Under the pieces are notes generated by a model, which was not told where the DNA came from, did not search any database, and saw only the letters and a list, made by a program, of their open reading frames with translations. This document shows positions 26,691 to 34,541 of a DNA stretch of 34,541 nt, in pieces. The translations under genes and the position numbers were made by a program. Source of the stretch: Cymbomonas tetramitiformis (taxonomy: Eukaryota > Chlorophyta > Pyramimonadophyceae > Pyramimonadales > Pyramimonadaceae); NCBI GenBank assembly GCA_001247695.2, contig LGRX02030307.1, forward strand, positions 1-34,541. Reading direction: 5' to 3'. Every line of letters begins with the position of its first letter. Within the stretch, counting starts at the first letter, position 1.

Positions 26691-29600
26691 CGATTTCTAT
26701 CCACCACTTCAATGGCGACTCAGGGAGGGCGGAAGAGATTGAGGTGGCGGTGTCCACCCTTAATGAGCCCAGCACCTTCCTTGGCACCTCCACTCTCCCG
26801 GACCGCTCGCGCCTTGTGCAGTACCCCAAGTACAACGGGGCGGTCAAGCTCTTTGCTGCCCGCTGCGCTGCGCACCAACTGCGGTGGCAACATGTTCGAT
26901 TCGCCATCCGTCCCCTCCTCGTTAACGCGGTCACATTCAACCCGCTTGAGACACGCACACCGTGGGATACGCTTGTGGACTGGGACTGCACCATTTCTCG
27001 GCTGGCGTGCAAGAGCCTCCGCATGCCGATGACCTGCACCCGGCAGGGCCTCTACGCTGCCCGAGGCCTAAACATGCCGTGCCTTGCGGCGGAAATGCTT
27101 GCTACCTATGCCAGGGAGCTGCTGGTGGTCCTAGGGGAGAAGACTGAGTTGGCTGGGGAGCTGGTGCGCGAAGGATGGCAGCGGTCCCTTGACCACCCGG
27201 AGTGCGAAACCCTCACCAGGTCTATCACTCGCATTCTTGCGGGGTGCGGCTTCTTCATCCGAGATGCCCGCGAACGGCTTCTGTCGCGTGCCTTGGACGC
27301 CCTCCAGGCACGGTGCGGCGCCTGGGGGGCGGTGCCCTCTGCGGGACTCCAGAGGCGCGCCTTTGCGAAGGCTGCCCAATTCTCCTCCCTCGGCCCCGGG
27401 GCTGCTCTTATCCGGGAGGGCATGCGGCGCCTCTCCCCCACCTCCAAGTGGCTGGTCGCCTCGGAGTGGGCGCCTGTGGTGGCCAGCCGCCCGAGCACCA
27501 CCCACCTCTTCTTCTCTGCGGGTAACATTGCATGGGCCTTGGGGGAGGCTCGACGGCAGGCGGACGTGGACTGGCGGGCAGAGTGCGCTGCACAGAGCAT
27601 TGACCCTGCGGAGGCGATGGGGGATGGTAGCCCTTGGTCTTTTGAGCGGGATGACTGGGGAAGCGCTGATGTTGAGGACCCCCTCCTTGACTGGCTCGAT
27701 TGGGAATCGCATGCGGCCGAAAGGTCTCAACTGCTCGGCCGGTACACGCGCCGCCCCGGCATCTTGGGAGAGGTGTGCGCGGTCGGTGACGGCTCCTTCT
27801 TTGCGTCCTCCCAGCGGGCTGGGGCGGGCTCGGTTTTCCTGCTTCCGCGGGACTGCAGAGGTGGCAATTCGACTGCAGGCCCGCCCTCCTCCCGCAATGG
27901 CAATCGCCTTCTCCAAATCTCGTCCCCCCTCCCGAGCTTGTATGGCAACGGGGTGGTCTCCAATCACCAGGCGGAGATCTGGGCCCTTCTCAACATCCTC
28001 TCCCGCCTACCCCTCTCGCTCCGCGGGGTGGTGGTCTCAGACAACATGGGGGCTGCGCTTGGCCTGGCAGCGGCAGATTCTCCCCGGACAAGGGAGCAAC
28101 TCCGCCGTGGGGATTGTGCCCTTTGGTCGCGCATTGCCCGATGTGCCCGCCGCCGCAGCGTGGACCCTCCGCCGGCGCTCCCCGGCCCGACCTCCATTGG
28201 CGCATGGGAAGCGGAGCTAGGCCGCATCCTTGAGGACCCCGCTGTCACCGACGCCAAGCTCCTCCCCTCCCTTGTCCCTGGCCTGTCTGTGTTGTGGGCG
28301 AGGGGCCACCAACCCCTGGAGGGGGACGTACAACCTTGCAGGCTCATTGTGGAGGGCAATCACGTCGCTGACCGCCTCGCGAACCAAGGGGCACTCGCTC
28401 CAAGGACTGAGCCTGCTCCCGGTGGGGTGGCGTACCCGCGTGGGGGGCTTCGATTCTTCCTTGTGAGGCGTGGCCAAGTGGTGACATCCGACCCGAGTGG
28501 CTCCATTCGGCGAATGGCTGCTGCGGACGCGGAGGCGCGCTGGGCTGGGGCGGCCCAACAGGGTGCGGCTGCGGCGGCGCTCGACCGGTTGTGGATCAAG
28601 GCTTTGGACCCCCTCTCCCTCCTTCAAGTCCCTCTCCCGGCGGACCTTCCTCTTGTGGACGGAGCCCCCATTCCCCTCCTCTCTACCAGCTCCGCCTCTT
28701 TCCAAAACAGCGCATGGAAACAATGGCATGCGGTCGGCGGCTCCTGGACCGCCCGGGTACGGAACTCTGCTGACGCTAGGCGGGCCGCGGAGGCACGTGC
28801 ACAACAGGCGGCCGAGGGGGCCCATGTCCCCCATGTGGTGGCATTCATGCGTGAGATGGATGTGCTCGAGACCCTCCCCGGCGACCCTGCCGCTGCTCGT
28901 GCCCCCCTCGCCCTCGACGTCCGCACCTGCCCCCTCTGTGGCCTTGCCCCAGGCACAGCCCGCCATGCGCTACTCTCTTGCCCTGCGAACACCCCGCTCC
29001 GCCTCCCCCTTCGCGCCCGTGTGGAAGACCTCCTTTGCAAAGAGATGATGGAGTCCCTCTCTGCCCCTCGGGCGCAGGCGGTGGCTGCTTGGCTTGAGTG
29101 CGGAAGTCAATCGCGTCCCGCTGACTCCCCCTTCCGGTTTTGCGGGCACCCTCGGAGCGGTTGGGGGGTCCCGGTGGAGGCCTCCACGTGGAGCGCGTTC
29201 CCAATCTTGTCCGCGATCGCATGGCTCCTGCCTGTTGCTCAGGAAGAGGAGCTCGGCGCCCGGGGCGAGCGGGGGAGGACGGAGACTGCGGAGGAGGCCC
29301 ACGACCTTGGGTACCGGGGGCTGGTTCCGCGTACCGTTGTCCTGGCGGCCATCGACCCCCGGGGCTTGCACAACACGGAGGGGGAGGGTTGGGATGGTCT
29401 GCCCGCGGGCGCCCGGGCTCGGGGGAATCGGCTTGCGACCTCCGTCTCGATGGTCATCCTGCAGATCTCGGCCGTGATGCGCAAGAGGTACGCGGCCGGG
29501 TGCAACGACTTCGTCCGTCGCTTCCTCGAGCCTGGGCTTGGGGCCGAAGCCGGGGGCAACAGAGACTCGATTTTTGAGGAGGACGACGACGACAGCACTT

Positions 29601-32329
29601 ATGCCCCGGCGTCGAGCGGGGAGGACGACTCCGGGGGCGAGCCCCCCCCACACCCGCCCCCTGGCGCCACACGCGCCCCGGTGGCGGGGTGCGCACCTCG
29701 CAGTGCCCCCTCGGAAACTGGCACTCCCCTCATCTCCCGGCCTCGCAAGCGGAAACATGCCGCGGGGGGCTCTCGCTTGGATGCGGTGTGCGCGGCGGCA
29801 AGGCGCGTGGAGCTGGCGGACACACTTTCCAAGAGCATGGAGACCCTCTCGATTCTGGTCCGCCGCCCCCTGGGAATCCCGGAGGCCTGCCGGGTACTCG
29901 GGAGGGCGGCCCTTGGCGGGGCGGTGCCGCCGCGGAGCGCCGCCAGGCATGCCCTCCGGACCAATGGCATCTCCTTCTTGGACGAGGCTGGGGAAGCTAC
30001 GTACCCCATCCCCCTTGGCTCTCTGCGGCTCCCTGCCTCACGGTGCGTGTGTGAGACTCCGGCTCCGGAGGCGGAGTGCGGCACGCTCTGTGCCACTTGC
30101 GGGCGCCTCATTGCCTCCCACGCCCCTCCCCTGAGTGAATGCGCCCTGTGCTCTAAGCCATTGGGGGAGAACGAGGTTGGCGCTACGGCGGGCCCTTGTG
30201 GCGAGCCTCTCCCCCCCGCTCCCCCGTTCGTCCCTCTCCCTCCCTCCCACTTCCGCGGCGTGCACCTCATGCGTGGGGGGCGGTACTACCGGGCCCAGCT
30301 TGGGAAACGGTTCCTGGGCCGCTTCCATGGGCCACAAGGGGCGATCGAAGCCGCCAGGGCCTACGACACAGAGGCGCGCCGCCTCAACACTGAAACAGGC
30401 GCGGCGTGGCTGACGAACTTCGTGGCGGAGGGCAGCTTGGTAGAAGGGGAGGCGACGGCGAGCAGGGCGCGGGAACGGGCAGAGCTGGAGGACAAGGGGC
30501 GCCGCATCGACAGTCCGCACACGTGGTCGCGCTTCTTCGGTGTGGCGTGGGTCCCGACCATAGGGAAGTTCTCCGCCACCACCTTCATTCCACGCCGCCA
30601 AGTCGGTCTCTTTGTCACGGAGGAGGACGCCGCCGTTGCTTATGATGAGGCGATGCTCGCCATTCCCGGGGTGGAGCGTGGAGTGAGCCCGCTCAACTTT
30701 GCCCCTGGCACCCGCGACAGGTGCCCCCCTCCTGCTGGCAGAACAGGGAAAAGCATCCTGAGCTCTCGGTACACGGGGGTGGACCGCTCAGCGGCTTCGG
30801 GGGGATGGCGGGCCTACCTTGGCTCCAAGACGACCTCGAGGACTTTCTCCAAGACACTCGGCAGGCCCACCACCTTCAGATGCGAGGCGGACGCCGCCCG
30901 TGAGGTGGACAGGATGGCGGTGGCTGAGCACGGCCCGGGCATCTCCCTGCTCAACTTCCCCACGCGTGACAAGTCCCGGCCGTGGTGGGAGTGCGACCCC
31001 GCTAGCTACCGCCTCCTGGTACCCCCCGGCGTGCCCGCCCCAAGGCTGGATGTGCGGGTTCAGTTCGACCCGGAGACGCGGACGGTGATCCGCGCCCGGG
31101 CGGACATCCCCCCGGCGCCCCAAAATGGATTGATGCCGCCCAACGGCCCCGAGCAGGAAGCGCCCTCCTCTCCGCGCGCTCCCGGAGCCCGGTGCGCGGG
31201 CTGTGGGAAGGGCGCCCACGCCCGCCCGGAGCCTAACCAGGGGTGCGGCGGGCTCATGGTGGGCCACCTCTTTCCCTCGGAGGTCCGGGACGTCTGGTTG
31301 TGCCCGTGGTGCCTCCGGAGGCATGCGGCGGCAGCCCTTGCCCGACCAGCCGCGGGCGGGACACGTGTGAGCACGGCCCCTGCTGCTCCAAATCCCCTGT
31401 GGCCCTCAATGTCACCCTCCCCCCCCTCGCTCGAGACCGGCGCGCGGCCGGCCCCCGCACAGACTGCAGTGGGCGGGGCCGGGGGCAAGGCTGCCCTCTG
31501 CCCTGAGGTGGCCCCCTCGGTGGGCTTGGGGCGCGGGGCCCCTGGCGCCCCCGCTGCACTTGGAGGTGCCCCCTCGTTGGCGGAGGCTGCCGTGGCCGGG
31601 GCCTCCACGGTGTGGTGCAGGGCCCTGCTGCCCGGGGAGGCCGCCGAGATTGACGCTCTTGACGCGCTTGGTGGGCTTCCTGGCGACGTCCTCCCTCAGC
31701 TTGGGGAGGATCCTCTGCTCAAGCGCGTTGCCCTTTGCCGCCTGCTAGACATCACGCACCCGTCGCTACGAGAGGGGGGGATAGAGCTGCAAGGCTATGT
31801 GGACGACGATCTTGTCAATGCGTACGTTGGGCTCCTTGATAGCACGGCCGTAACGCTGGGCTCCCGGACGGTCTTCCTCCCTCCGGCCTTCGGCATGATG
31901 TGTGCTGCCTCAGCGCGGGATGTGGGCGTGCTCACCCCCACCTTTGCCTCGGACCCGGATGGCCGCAACGCCCCGGGCGCTCGCCGTGTGACTCGTGGAA
32001 CGGCGCGCCGGCTCCTTACGGCGCACACCGTGATGATCCCGGTGGTGGTGGACCTCCACTTCTTCCTGGTCCTCCTTAACGCGCGGGGGATTTGGCTTCT
32101 GGACACGCTCCCGGGCGACGCGGGCTGTGGGTTGCGCCGCAGGCACCTCGCCGACTTCATTGCGGGCACCGCGTGCAGAGCCGTTGCGGACAGAGTTGGC
32201 GACACGGAGGCGGCGCTGGCGGCCATCCCGTGCCTGCGCCGGTCGACATGGACGTGTAGGGGGGACTTGGGAGCGCCCCCCCCCCGCCCTTGGCGCGCGC
32301 CGTGCGGGTGTGCGCGCAGACCAGGCTGA
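26690..32329 (+). CDS. Composite retroelement polyprotein: RT thumb, RNase H, CCHC zinc, three AP2, Ulp1-like protease (partial)
   Basis: One frame is open for 1.9 kb of codons. Residues encoded at 26750-27150 match the post-palm region of LINE RTs, ending in YAARGLNMPCLAAEM, the GLGLP-like landmark. RNase H has all four acidic positions: GDGSFF (Asp 27788), NHQAEIWAL (Glu 27974), VVVSDNMG (Asp 28040) and NHVADRLAN (Asp 28370). A CX2C-X8-H-X4-C motif starts at 28928. A cysteine cluster at 30044-30170 precedes AP2 domains at about 30245-30422, 30527-30700 and 30761-30961; the first is the clearest (FRGV, FLGRF, AARAYD, LTNF). A second cluster lies at 31193-31325. The Ulp1 part has His 32057 and Asp 32102, but the catalytic Cys is in the next ORF, reached only by a -1 shift near 32276. 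The missing palm means no polymerase from this copy. Confidence 0.82.
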   Translation, partial: SISIHHFNGDSGRAEEIEVAVSTLNEPSTFLGTSTLPDRSRLVQYPKYNGAVKLFAARCAAHQLRWQHVRFAIRPLLVNAVTFNPLETRTPWDTLVDWDCTISRLACKSLRMPMTCTRQGLYAARGLNMPCLAAEMLATYARELLVVLGEKTELAGELVREGWQRSLDHPECETLTRSITRILAGCGFFIRDARERLLSRALDALQARCGAWGAVPSAGLQRRAFAKAAQFSSLGPGAALIREGMRRLSPTSKWLVASEWAPVVASRPSTTHLFFSAGNIAWALGEARRQADVDWRAECAAQSIDPAEAMGDGSPWSFERDDWGSADVEDPLLDWLDWESHAAERSQLLGRYTRRPGILGEVCAVGDGSFFASSQRAGAGSVFLLPRDCRGGNSTAGPPSSRNGNRLLQISSPLPSLYGNGVVSNHQAEIWALLNILSRLPLSLRGVVVSDNMGAALGLAAADSPRTREQLRRGDCALWSRIARCARRRSVDPPPALPGPTSIGAWEAELGRILEDPAVTDAKLLPSLVPGLSVLWARGHQPLEGDVQPCRLIVEGNHVADRLANQGALAPRTEPAPGGVAYPRGGLRFFLVRRGQVVTSDPSGSIRRMAAADAEARWAGAAQQGAAAAALDRLWIKALDPLSLLQVPLPADLPLVDGAPIPLLSTSSASFQNSAWKQWHAVGGSWTARVRNSADARRAAEARAQQAAEGAHVPHVVAFMREMDVLETLPGDPAAARAPLALDVRTCPLCGLAPGTARHALLSCPANTPLRLPLRARVEDLLCKEMMESLSAPRAQAVAAWLECGSQSRPADSPFRFCGHPRSGWGVPVEASTWSAFPILSAIAWLLPVAQEEELGARGERGRTETAEEAHDLGYRGLVPRTVVLAAIDPRGLHNTEGEGWDGLPAGARARGNRLATSVSMVILQISAVMRKRYAAGCNDFVRRFLEPGLGAEAGGNRDSIFEEDDDDSTYAPASSGEDDSGGEPPPHPPPGATRAPVAGCAPRSAPSETGTPLISRPRKRKHAAGGSRLDAVCAAARRVELADTLSKSMETLSILVRRPLGIPEACRVLGRAALGGAVPPRSAARHALRTNGISFLDEAGEATYPIPLGSLRLPASRCVCETPAPEAECGTLCATCGRLIASHAPPLSECALCSKPLGENEVGATAGPCGEPLPPAPPFVPLPPSHFRGVHLMRGGRYYRAQLGKRFLGRFHGPQGAIEAARAYDTEARRLNTETGAAWLTNFVAEGSLVEGEATASRARERAELEDKGRRIDSPHTWSRFFGVAWVPTIGKFSATTFIPRRQVGLFVTEEDAAVAYDEAMLAIPGVERGVSPLNFAPGTRDRCPPPAGRTGKSILSSRYTGVDRSAASGGWRAYLGSKTTSRTFSKTLGRPTTFRCEADAAREVDRMAVAEHGPGISLLNFPTRDKSRPWWECDPASYRLLVPPGVPAPRLDVRVQFDPETRTVIRARADIPPAPQNGLMPPNGPEQEAPSSPRAPGARCAGCGKGAHARPEPNQGCGGLMVGHLFPSEVRDVWLCPWCLRRHAAAALARPAAGGTRVSTAPAAPNPLWPSMSPSPPSLETGARPAPAQTAVGGAGGKAALCPEVAPSVGLGRGAPGAPAALGGAPSLAEAAVAGASTVWCRALLPGEAAEIDALDALGGLPGDVLPQLGEDPLLKRVALCRLLDITHPSLREGGIELQGYVDDDLVNAYVGLLDSTAVTLGSRTVFLPPAFGMMCAASARDVGVLTPTFASDPDGRNAPGARRVTRGTARRLLTAHTVMIPVVVDLHFFLVLLNARGIWLLDTLPGDAGCGLRRRHLADFIAGTACRAVADRVGDTEAALAAIPCLRRSTWTCRGDLGAPPPRPWRAPCGCARRPG

Positions 32330-33435
32330 ATGCGGGGGGGGCGCCTCATGACTGCGGCCCTCTGACGATGGCGTACATGGAGGTGCTTGGGCTGTGGCCG
32401 CGGGGGACGCCCCTCCCGGTCAGTGAGGTCATGGCGGCCTTCCGCGAGCGCGTCGCCCATCGCCTCCTCACGAGAACTCACCCGCTCCTAGCCGGGGGCT
32501 CTGCCCTGGCCGTCTCTGCTGGGGCCTCCCTATGCCCTGACGTGGAGGCCCCCCCTCCTCTGGCCGGCTCCTCTCTACCACCTCTCTCCCCCGCCCCCCT
32601 GCCCACCCGCCGGCCCCTCTCCCAAGACCCCCCCTCCCCACCTGCGCTTCTCCCCCTTGACCCCTCTGAGGCTCCTCCCCCCCTCCTCCCTCTCCCGGGC
32701 CCAGCTCTGCCTCGCCGTGCCCACAAGGATGCCCGTAAGTCCTCCGCCCTCTTGCTCCCGCCGCGCGTGCCCCCCGAGCGGCGCATGCCCCCCCCTCCCA
32801 CCTTCCCCTTCCTCGGCCTGAGGTGGTACTACGGCGCTGGCCAGCGCGCCATGACGATCGAGTATAAGCGCTCAAGGGGGCTTCATTGCGCCCTCCAAAT
32901 TTCGGGCGTTGAGGGCTCCGGGTTCGTGGGCACTGCGATCCCCACCTTTGAGGAGGCCGCTGAGCACATTGCGGCAACCTATTGCCGTCGTTCCACCCGA
33001 GCGGCGTGCACCTTCCTAGAGCTCATCGACGACGAGGACTGCCACGCATACTGGGATGTGGACAGACCGCACTCGCCGCCGCTGCCTGGTGTTGAGGCTG
33101 AGAGGATACATGCGGCCACTCTCTCGGCCTCCCTCGCGGGAATCCGCATCTTCCTCGGGGAGCGGTACGGTGTGCGCGCCGTCCCCGACGAGGCCTTTCT
33201 CATCGCGGAGTCTTGCACCCCCTCCAAGTCCTCCTTCCATGTGATCCTCAAGCGCCGTATGGGGGGGTCGGCGGGCAGGCGGGCGTTTGCGGCCCAGCTG
33301 GCTCTTCAAGCGGCGGCCACCCCGGGGCCCATGGCGTGGGTTGACCTCGCGCCGTACGGCAGCTCGCAGGCGCTACGGGCGTTGTGGTGCTGCAAGGACG
33401 GGGCCGCCAACTGGAAGCGCCCGCTGCAGGGCTGA
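32260..33435 (+). CDS. Ulp1-like protease C-terminal part plus AEP (UL52/PrimPol-type) primase, copy B
   Basis: No ATG start fits; the segment is the continuation of the upstream polyprotein in the -1 frame. It begins with the protease Cys box PHDCGPLTMAY (Cys 32353; possible Gln 32317, farther than the usual six residues). A Pro-rich linker (about 32545-32800) follows, then the primase domain. Motif I is YWDVD (Asp 33055 and 33061), motif II SSFHVIL (Ser 33232, His 33238), motif III VDLAPYG (Asp 33343), then LRALWCCKD. Unlike copy A it is not interrupted. It ends at TGA (33433-33435), after which the same frame goes straight on into the primase zinc region. The stop is therefore either an inactivating change or a read-through point. 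Family membership is by motif pattern, not alignment. Confidence 0.75.
   Translation, partial: GGLGSAPPPPLARAVRVCAQTRLNAGGAPHDCGPLTMAYMEVLGLWPRGTPLPVSEVMAAFRERVAHRLLTRTHPLLAGGSALAVSAGASLCPDVEAPPPLAGSSLPPLSPAPLPTRRPLSQDPPSPPALLPLDPSEAPPPLLPLPGPALPRRAHKDARKSSALLLPPRVPPERRMPPPPTFPFLGLRWYYGAGQRAMTIEYKRSRGLHCALQISGVEGSGFVGTAIPTFEEAAEHIAATYCRRSTRAACTFLELIDDEDCHAYWDVDRPHSPPLPGVEAERIHAATLSASLAGIRIFLGERYGVRAVPDEAFLIAESCTPSKSSFHVILKRRMGGSAGRRAFAAQLALQAAATPGPMAWVDLAPYGSSQALRALWCCKDGAANWKRPLQG
32276..32285 (+). other. C10 homopolymer at shared frame change (copy B)
   Basis: Same length and place as in copy A. The frame after it is open from 32260, following a TAG at 32257, so the shift must fall between 32260 and the stop at 32327-32329. 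A run of C offers slippery codons for a -1 move. Confidence 0.6.
32927..32938 (+). other. Empty insertion site corresponding to the LINE target
   Basis: TGGGCACTGCGA occurs once here, with flanks identical to the left flank of 2406 and the right flank of 17749. It proves the LINE borders and shows that the primase frame was continuous before insertion. Confidence 0.95.
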
Positions 33436-34449
33436 AGCCCGTTGCGGGCGCGCTCGGAGTTCTTTGTCACCAACGTGGACCCCTCTGCCCCTCTGCTCGT
33501 CCCGGTCGCTCAGGGTGGCCCCATGCGCCCCCCGAACATGCCCTCCTCTTGCACCCCCGCCATCGCCGGTGCTGCCCTCACGTGGGAGGAGGCCACAAGC
33601 GTGGCCGCGGCTGCCTCGGCCCCGCCGCCCGAACAGGCGGCTGATGCGGTGAGGGTGGCGCGTGAGGCAGTGCGGGCGCTCGAGGCGGCGGGGGTGTGCC
33701 GCCCCCCGGGGCATCGGGGCGCGACGTGCACGGAGGCGCAGGTGGCTCCTCGGGGGGCCGGGGGGCTGCTCTCGGTTTACTTCACCAACGGGCCTGACGG
33801 CCGCGGGTGCTTCGCCAATCCCGATGAGGTGCACCGCCGCAACAACTTCTCCATCGGTGTCATGCCCTGTGGAGGTGTGACATACTTCTGTTTGAGCCCG
33901 GGGTGTGGCTCGCGGGCCCTCCCCGCGGTGCCGTGCCCTCCCTCGGGACCCGCTCCGGCGCCGCCTCCCCTTCCGACTTCCGCCTCCATCCCCCTCACTC
34001 CTCCACCCTCCGCCCCCACCTCTCCACCCCTGCCACCCTCTACCGTAGACCTTCCACCTTCGCAGCCCTCCGCCTCCACCATGGGACCTCCATCTCCCTC
34101 CGCCCTGGTCCCCTTGCCCCCGTCGTCCCCTGTCCCCTCCGCTCTGCCGCCTTCACCTCCTTCCGCCTCCGCCTCCGCCCCCGCCCCGCTACCCCCACCA
34201 CCCCCAGCCTCCGGCCCCGCTTTGCCCTCTCTGCCATTTCTCCTTTCTCCACCTTTCCCGCCTCATCCTCCACCCCTTCCATCCCTCCTGCCCGCTCTCA
34301 TCTTGCGACTCCCCCACCCTTTGCCGCTCTTGGCTTGCTGCCTCCACCACCGCCGTGTTCCATGGCGACCCCCTCTGCCCTTGCTTTGCTGGCTCCCCCG
34401 GCCTCCACCACCGTGTTGCCGCACCTCATGCCCCCCGCCACCACTCTGA
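33436..34449 (+). CDS. Primase C-terminal zinc motif and Pro-rich tail, copy B
   Basis: Directly follows the in-frame TGA of the primase ORF with no ATG of its own. It starts with SPLRARSEFFVTNVD and carries the NN...YFC..PGC zinc element at about 33838-33912, as in copy A, then the Ser/Pro/Ala-rich tail. Near 34232-34270 the sequence departs from copy A by several small changes that alter the frame, so the ORF ends early at 34449 with Leu/Pro-rich sequence. On its own this ORF would have no catalytic domain; it makes sense only as part of the primase protein. Confidence 0.6.
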   Translation, partial: SPLRARSEFFVTNVDPSAPLLVPVAQGGPMRPPNMPSSCTPAIAGAALTWEEATSVAAAASAPPPEQAADAVRVAREAVRALEAAGVCRPPGHRGATCTEAQVAPRGAGGLLSVYFTNGPDGRGCFANPDEVHRRNNFSIGVMPCGGVTYFCLSPGCGSRALPAVPCPPSGPAPAPPPLPTSASIPLTPPPSAPTSPPLPPSTVDLPPSQPSASTMGPPSPSALVPLPPSSPVPSALPPSPPSASASAPAPLPPPPPASGPALPSLPFLLSPPFPPHPPPLPSLLPALILRLPHPLPLLACCLHHRRVPWRPPLPLLCWLPRPPPPCCRTSCPPPPL

Positions 34450-34541
34450 TGGCTCGCCACCTCAGCCCCTCTCCGTTGCCCTGCTGCCATCCGCTGACTC
34501 CGGAAAGCCCCCCGCCAACCTCGCCCCTGACCGGGGCTTCT
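34450..34541 (+). other. End of window: Pro-rich tail with many single-base indels relative to copy A
   Basis: Compared with 19256-19350, this stretch has repeated loss or gain of single bases in short homopolymers (for example GGG against GG). No frame stays open. It may be real decay or lower sequence quality near a contig end. Confidence 0.5.

Larger units (their letters stand above)
26690..34541 (+). mobile_element. GC-rich composite retroelement, copy B (5' truncated, uninterrupted)
   Basis: Begins abruptly after the GCCTCC run in the thumb region of a reverse transcriptase, lacking the polymerase palm and any N-terminal endonuclease. It continues through RNase H, zinc motifs, AP2 domains, Ulp1 protease, primase and Pro-rich tail to the window end. 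5' truncation is typical of LINE copies, but a recombination joint at the repeat is equally possible. This copy gives the unoccupied target site for the LINE in copy A. Confidence 0.8.

Overview
The window is nuclear DNA of a GC-rich eukaryote, most likely a protist or microalga. The grounds are Ankyrin and SPRY domains, AP2 domains, non-LTR retrotransposons, Ala-Ser/Pro-rich low-complexity coding DNA built on GCCTCC hexamers, and no bacterial-style gene packing. The exact lineage cannot be fixed from sequence alone. Almost everything here is mobile DNA, in three layers.

Layer 1 is a very GC-rich composite retroelement present in two direct copies. Copy B (26690 to the window end) reads: RT thumb region (the polymerase palm is missing), RNase H, CCHC-type zinc motif, zinc cluster, three AP2 domains, second zinc cluster, Ulp1-like cysteine protease, UL52/PrimPol-type (AEP) primase with its terminal zinc motif, and a Pro-rich tail. 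Copy A (1-2417 and 17750-20489) starts inside the AP2 region at the window edge and is nearly identical to copy B. Both copies carry lesions: a 2-base deletion in A, a frame change shared by both at a run of ten C, and different lesions at the primase/zinc boundary.

Layer 2 is a 15.3-kb non-LTR retrotransposon (2418-17737) inserted in copy A inside the primase reading frame. It is flanked by an 11-12 bp target-site duplication, and copy B holds the matching empty site (32927-32938). It has two long intact ORFs. ORF1 (3830 aa) contains a gag-like region, coiled coil, a triplicated 158-aa repeat, a Ulp1-like protease, an APE endonuclease, reverse transcriptase and a chromodomain-like segment. 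ORF2 (1094 aa) contains a PCIF1-like methyltransferase fold, RNase H, zinc motif and a probable restriction-like endonuclease. Two endonuclease types in one element is the hallmark of the Dualen/RandI group. The element is A-rich and T-poor on its coding strand, unlike its GC-rich host. It ends in two small hairpins and a pyrimidine (T/C) tail rather than poly(A).

Layer 3 is the region between copies A and B. It holds about 1.6 kb without a convincing gene (20490-22080), with a weak AP2-like remnant. An ankyrin-SPRY-ankyrin gene follows (about 22482-25606), with 18 highly homogenised ankyrin units. It is cut off at its 3' end by joining to retroelement-derived DNA (25607-26690), which holds two copies of a Pro/Ala-Ser module also present in copy A. 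Each module carries a GCCTCC repeat, and two of the three module ends are rearrangement joints at that repeat.

The main points of interest are the giant dual-endonuclease LINE with its unusual accessory domains, and the second, unrelated retroelement that combines RNase H, AP2, Ulp1 and a DNA primase.
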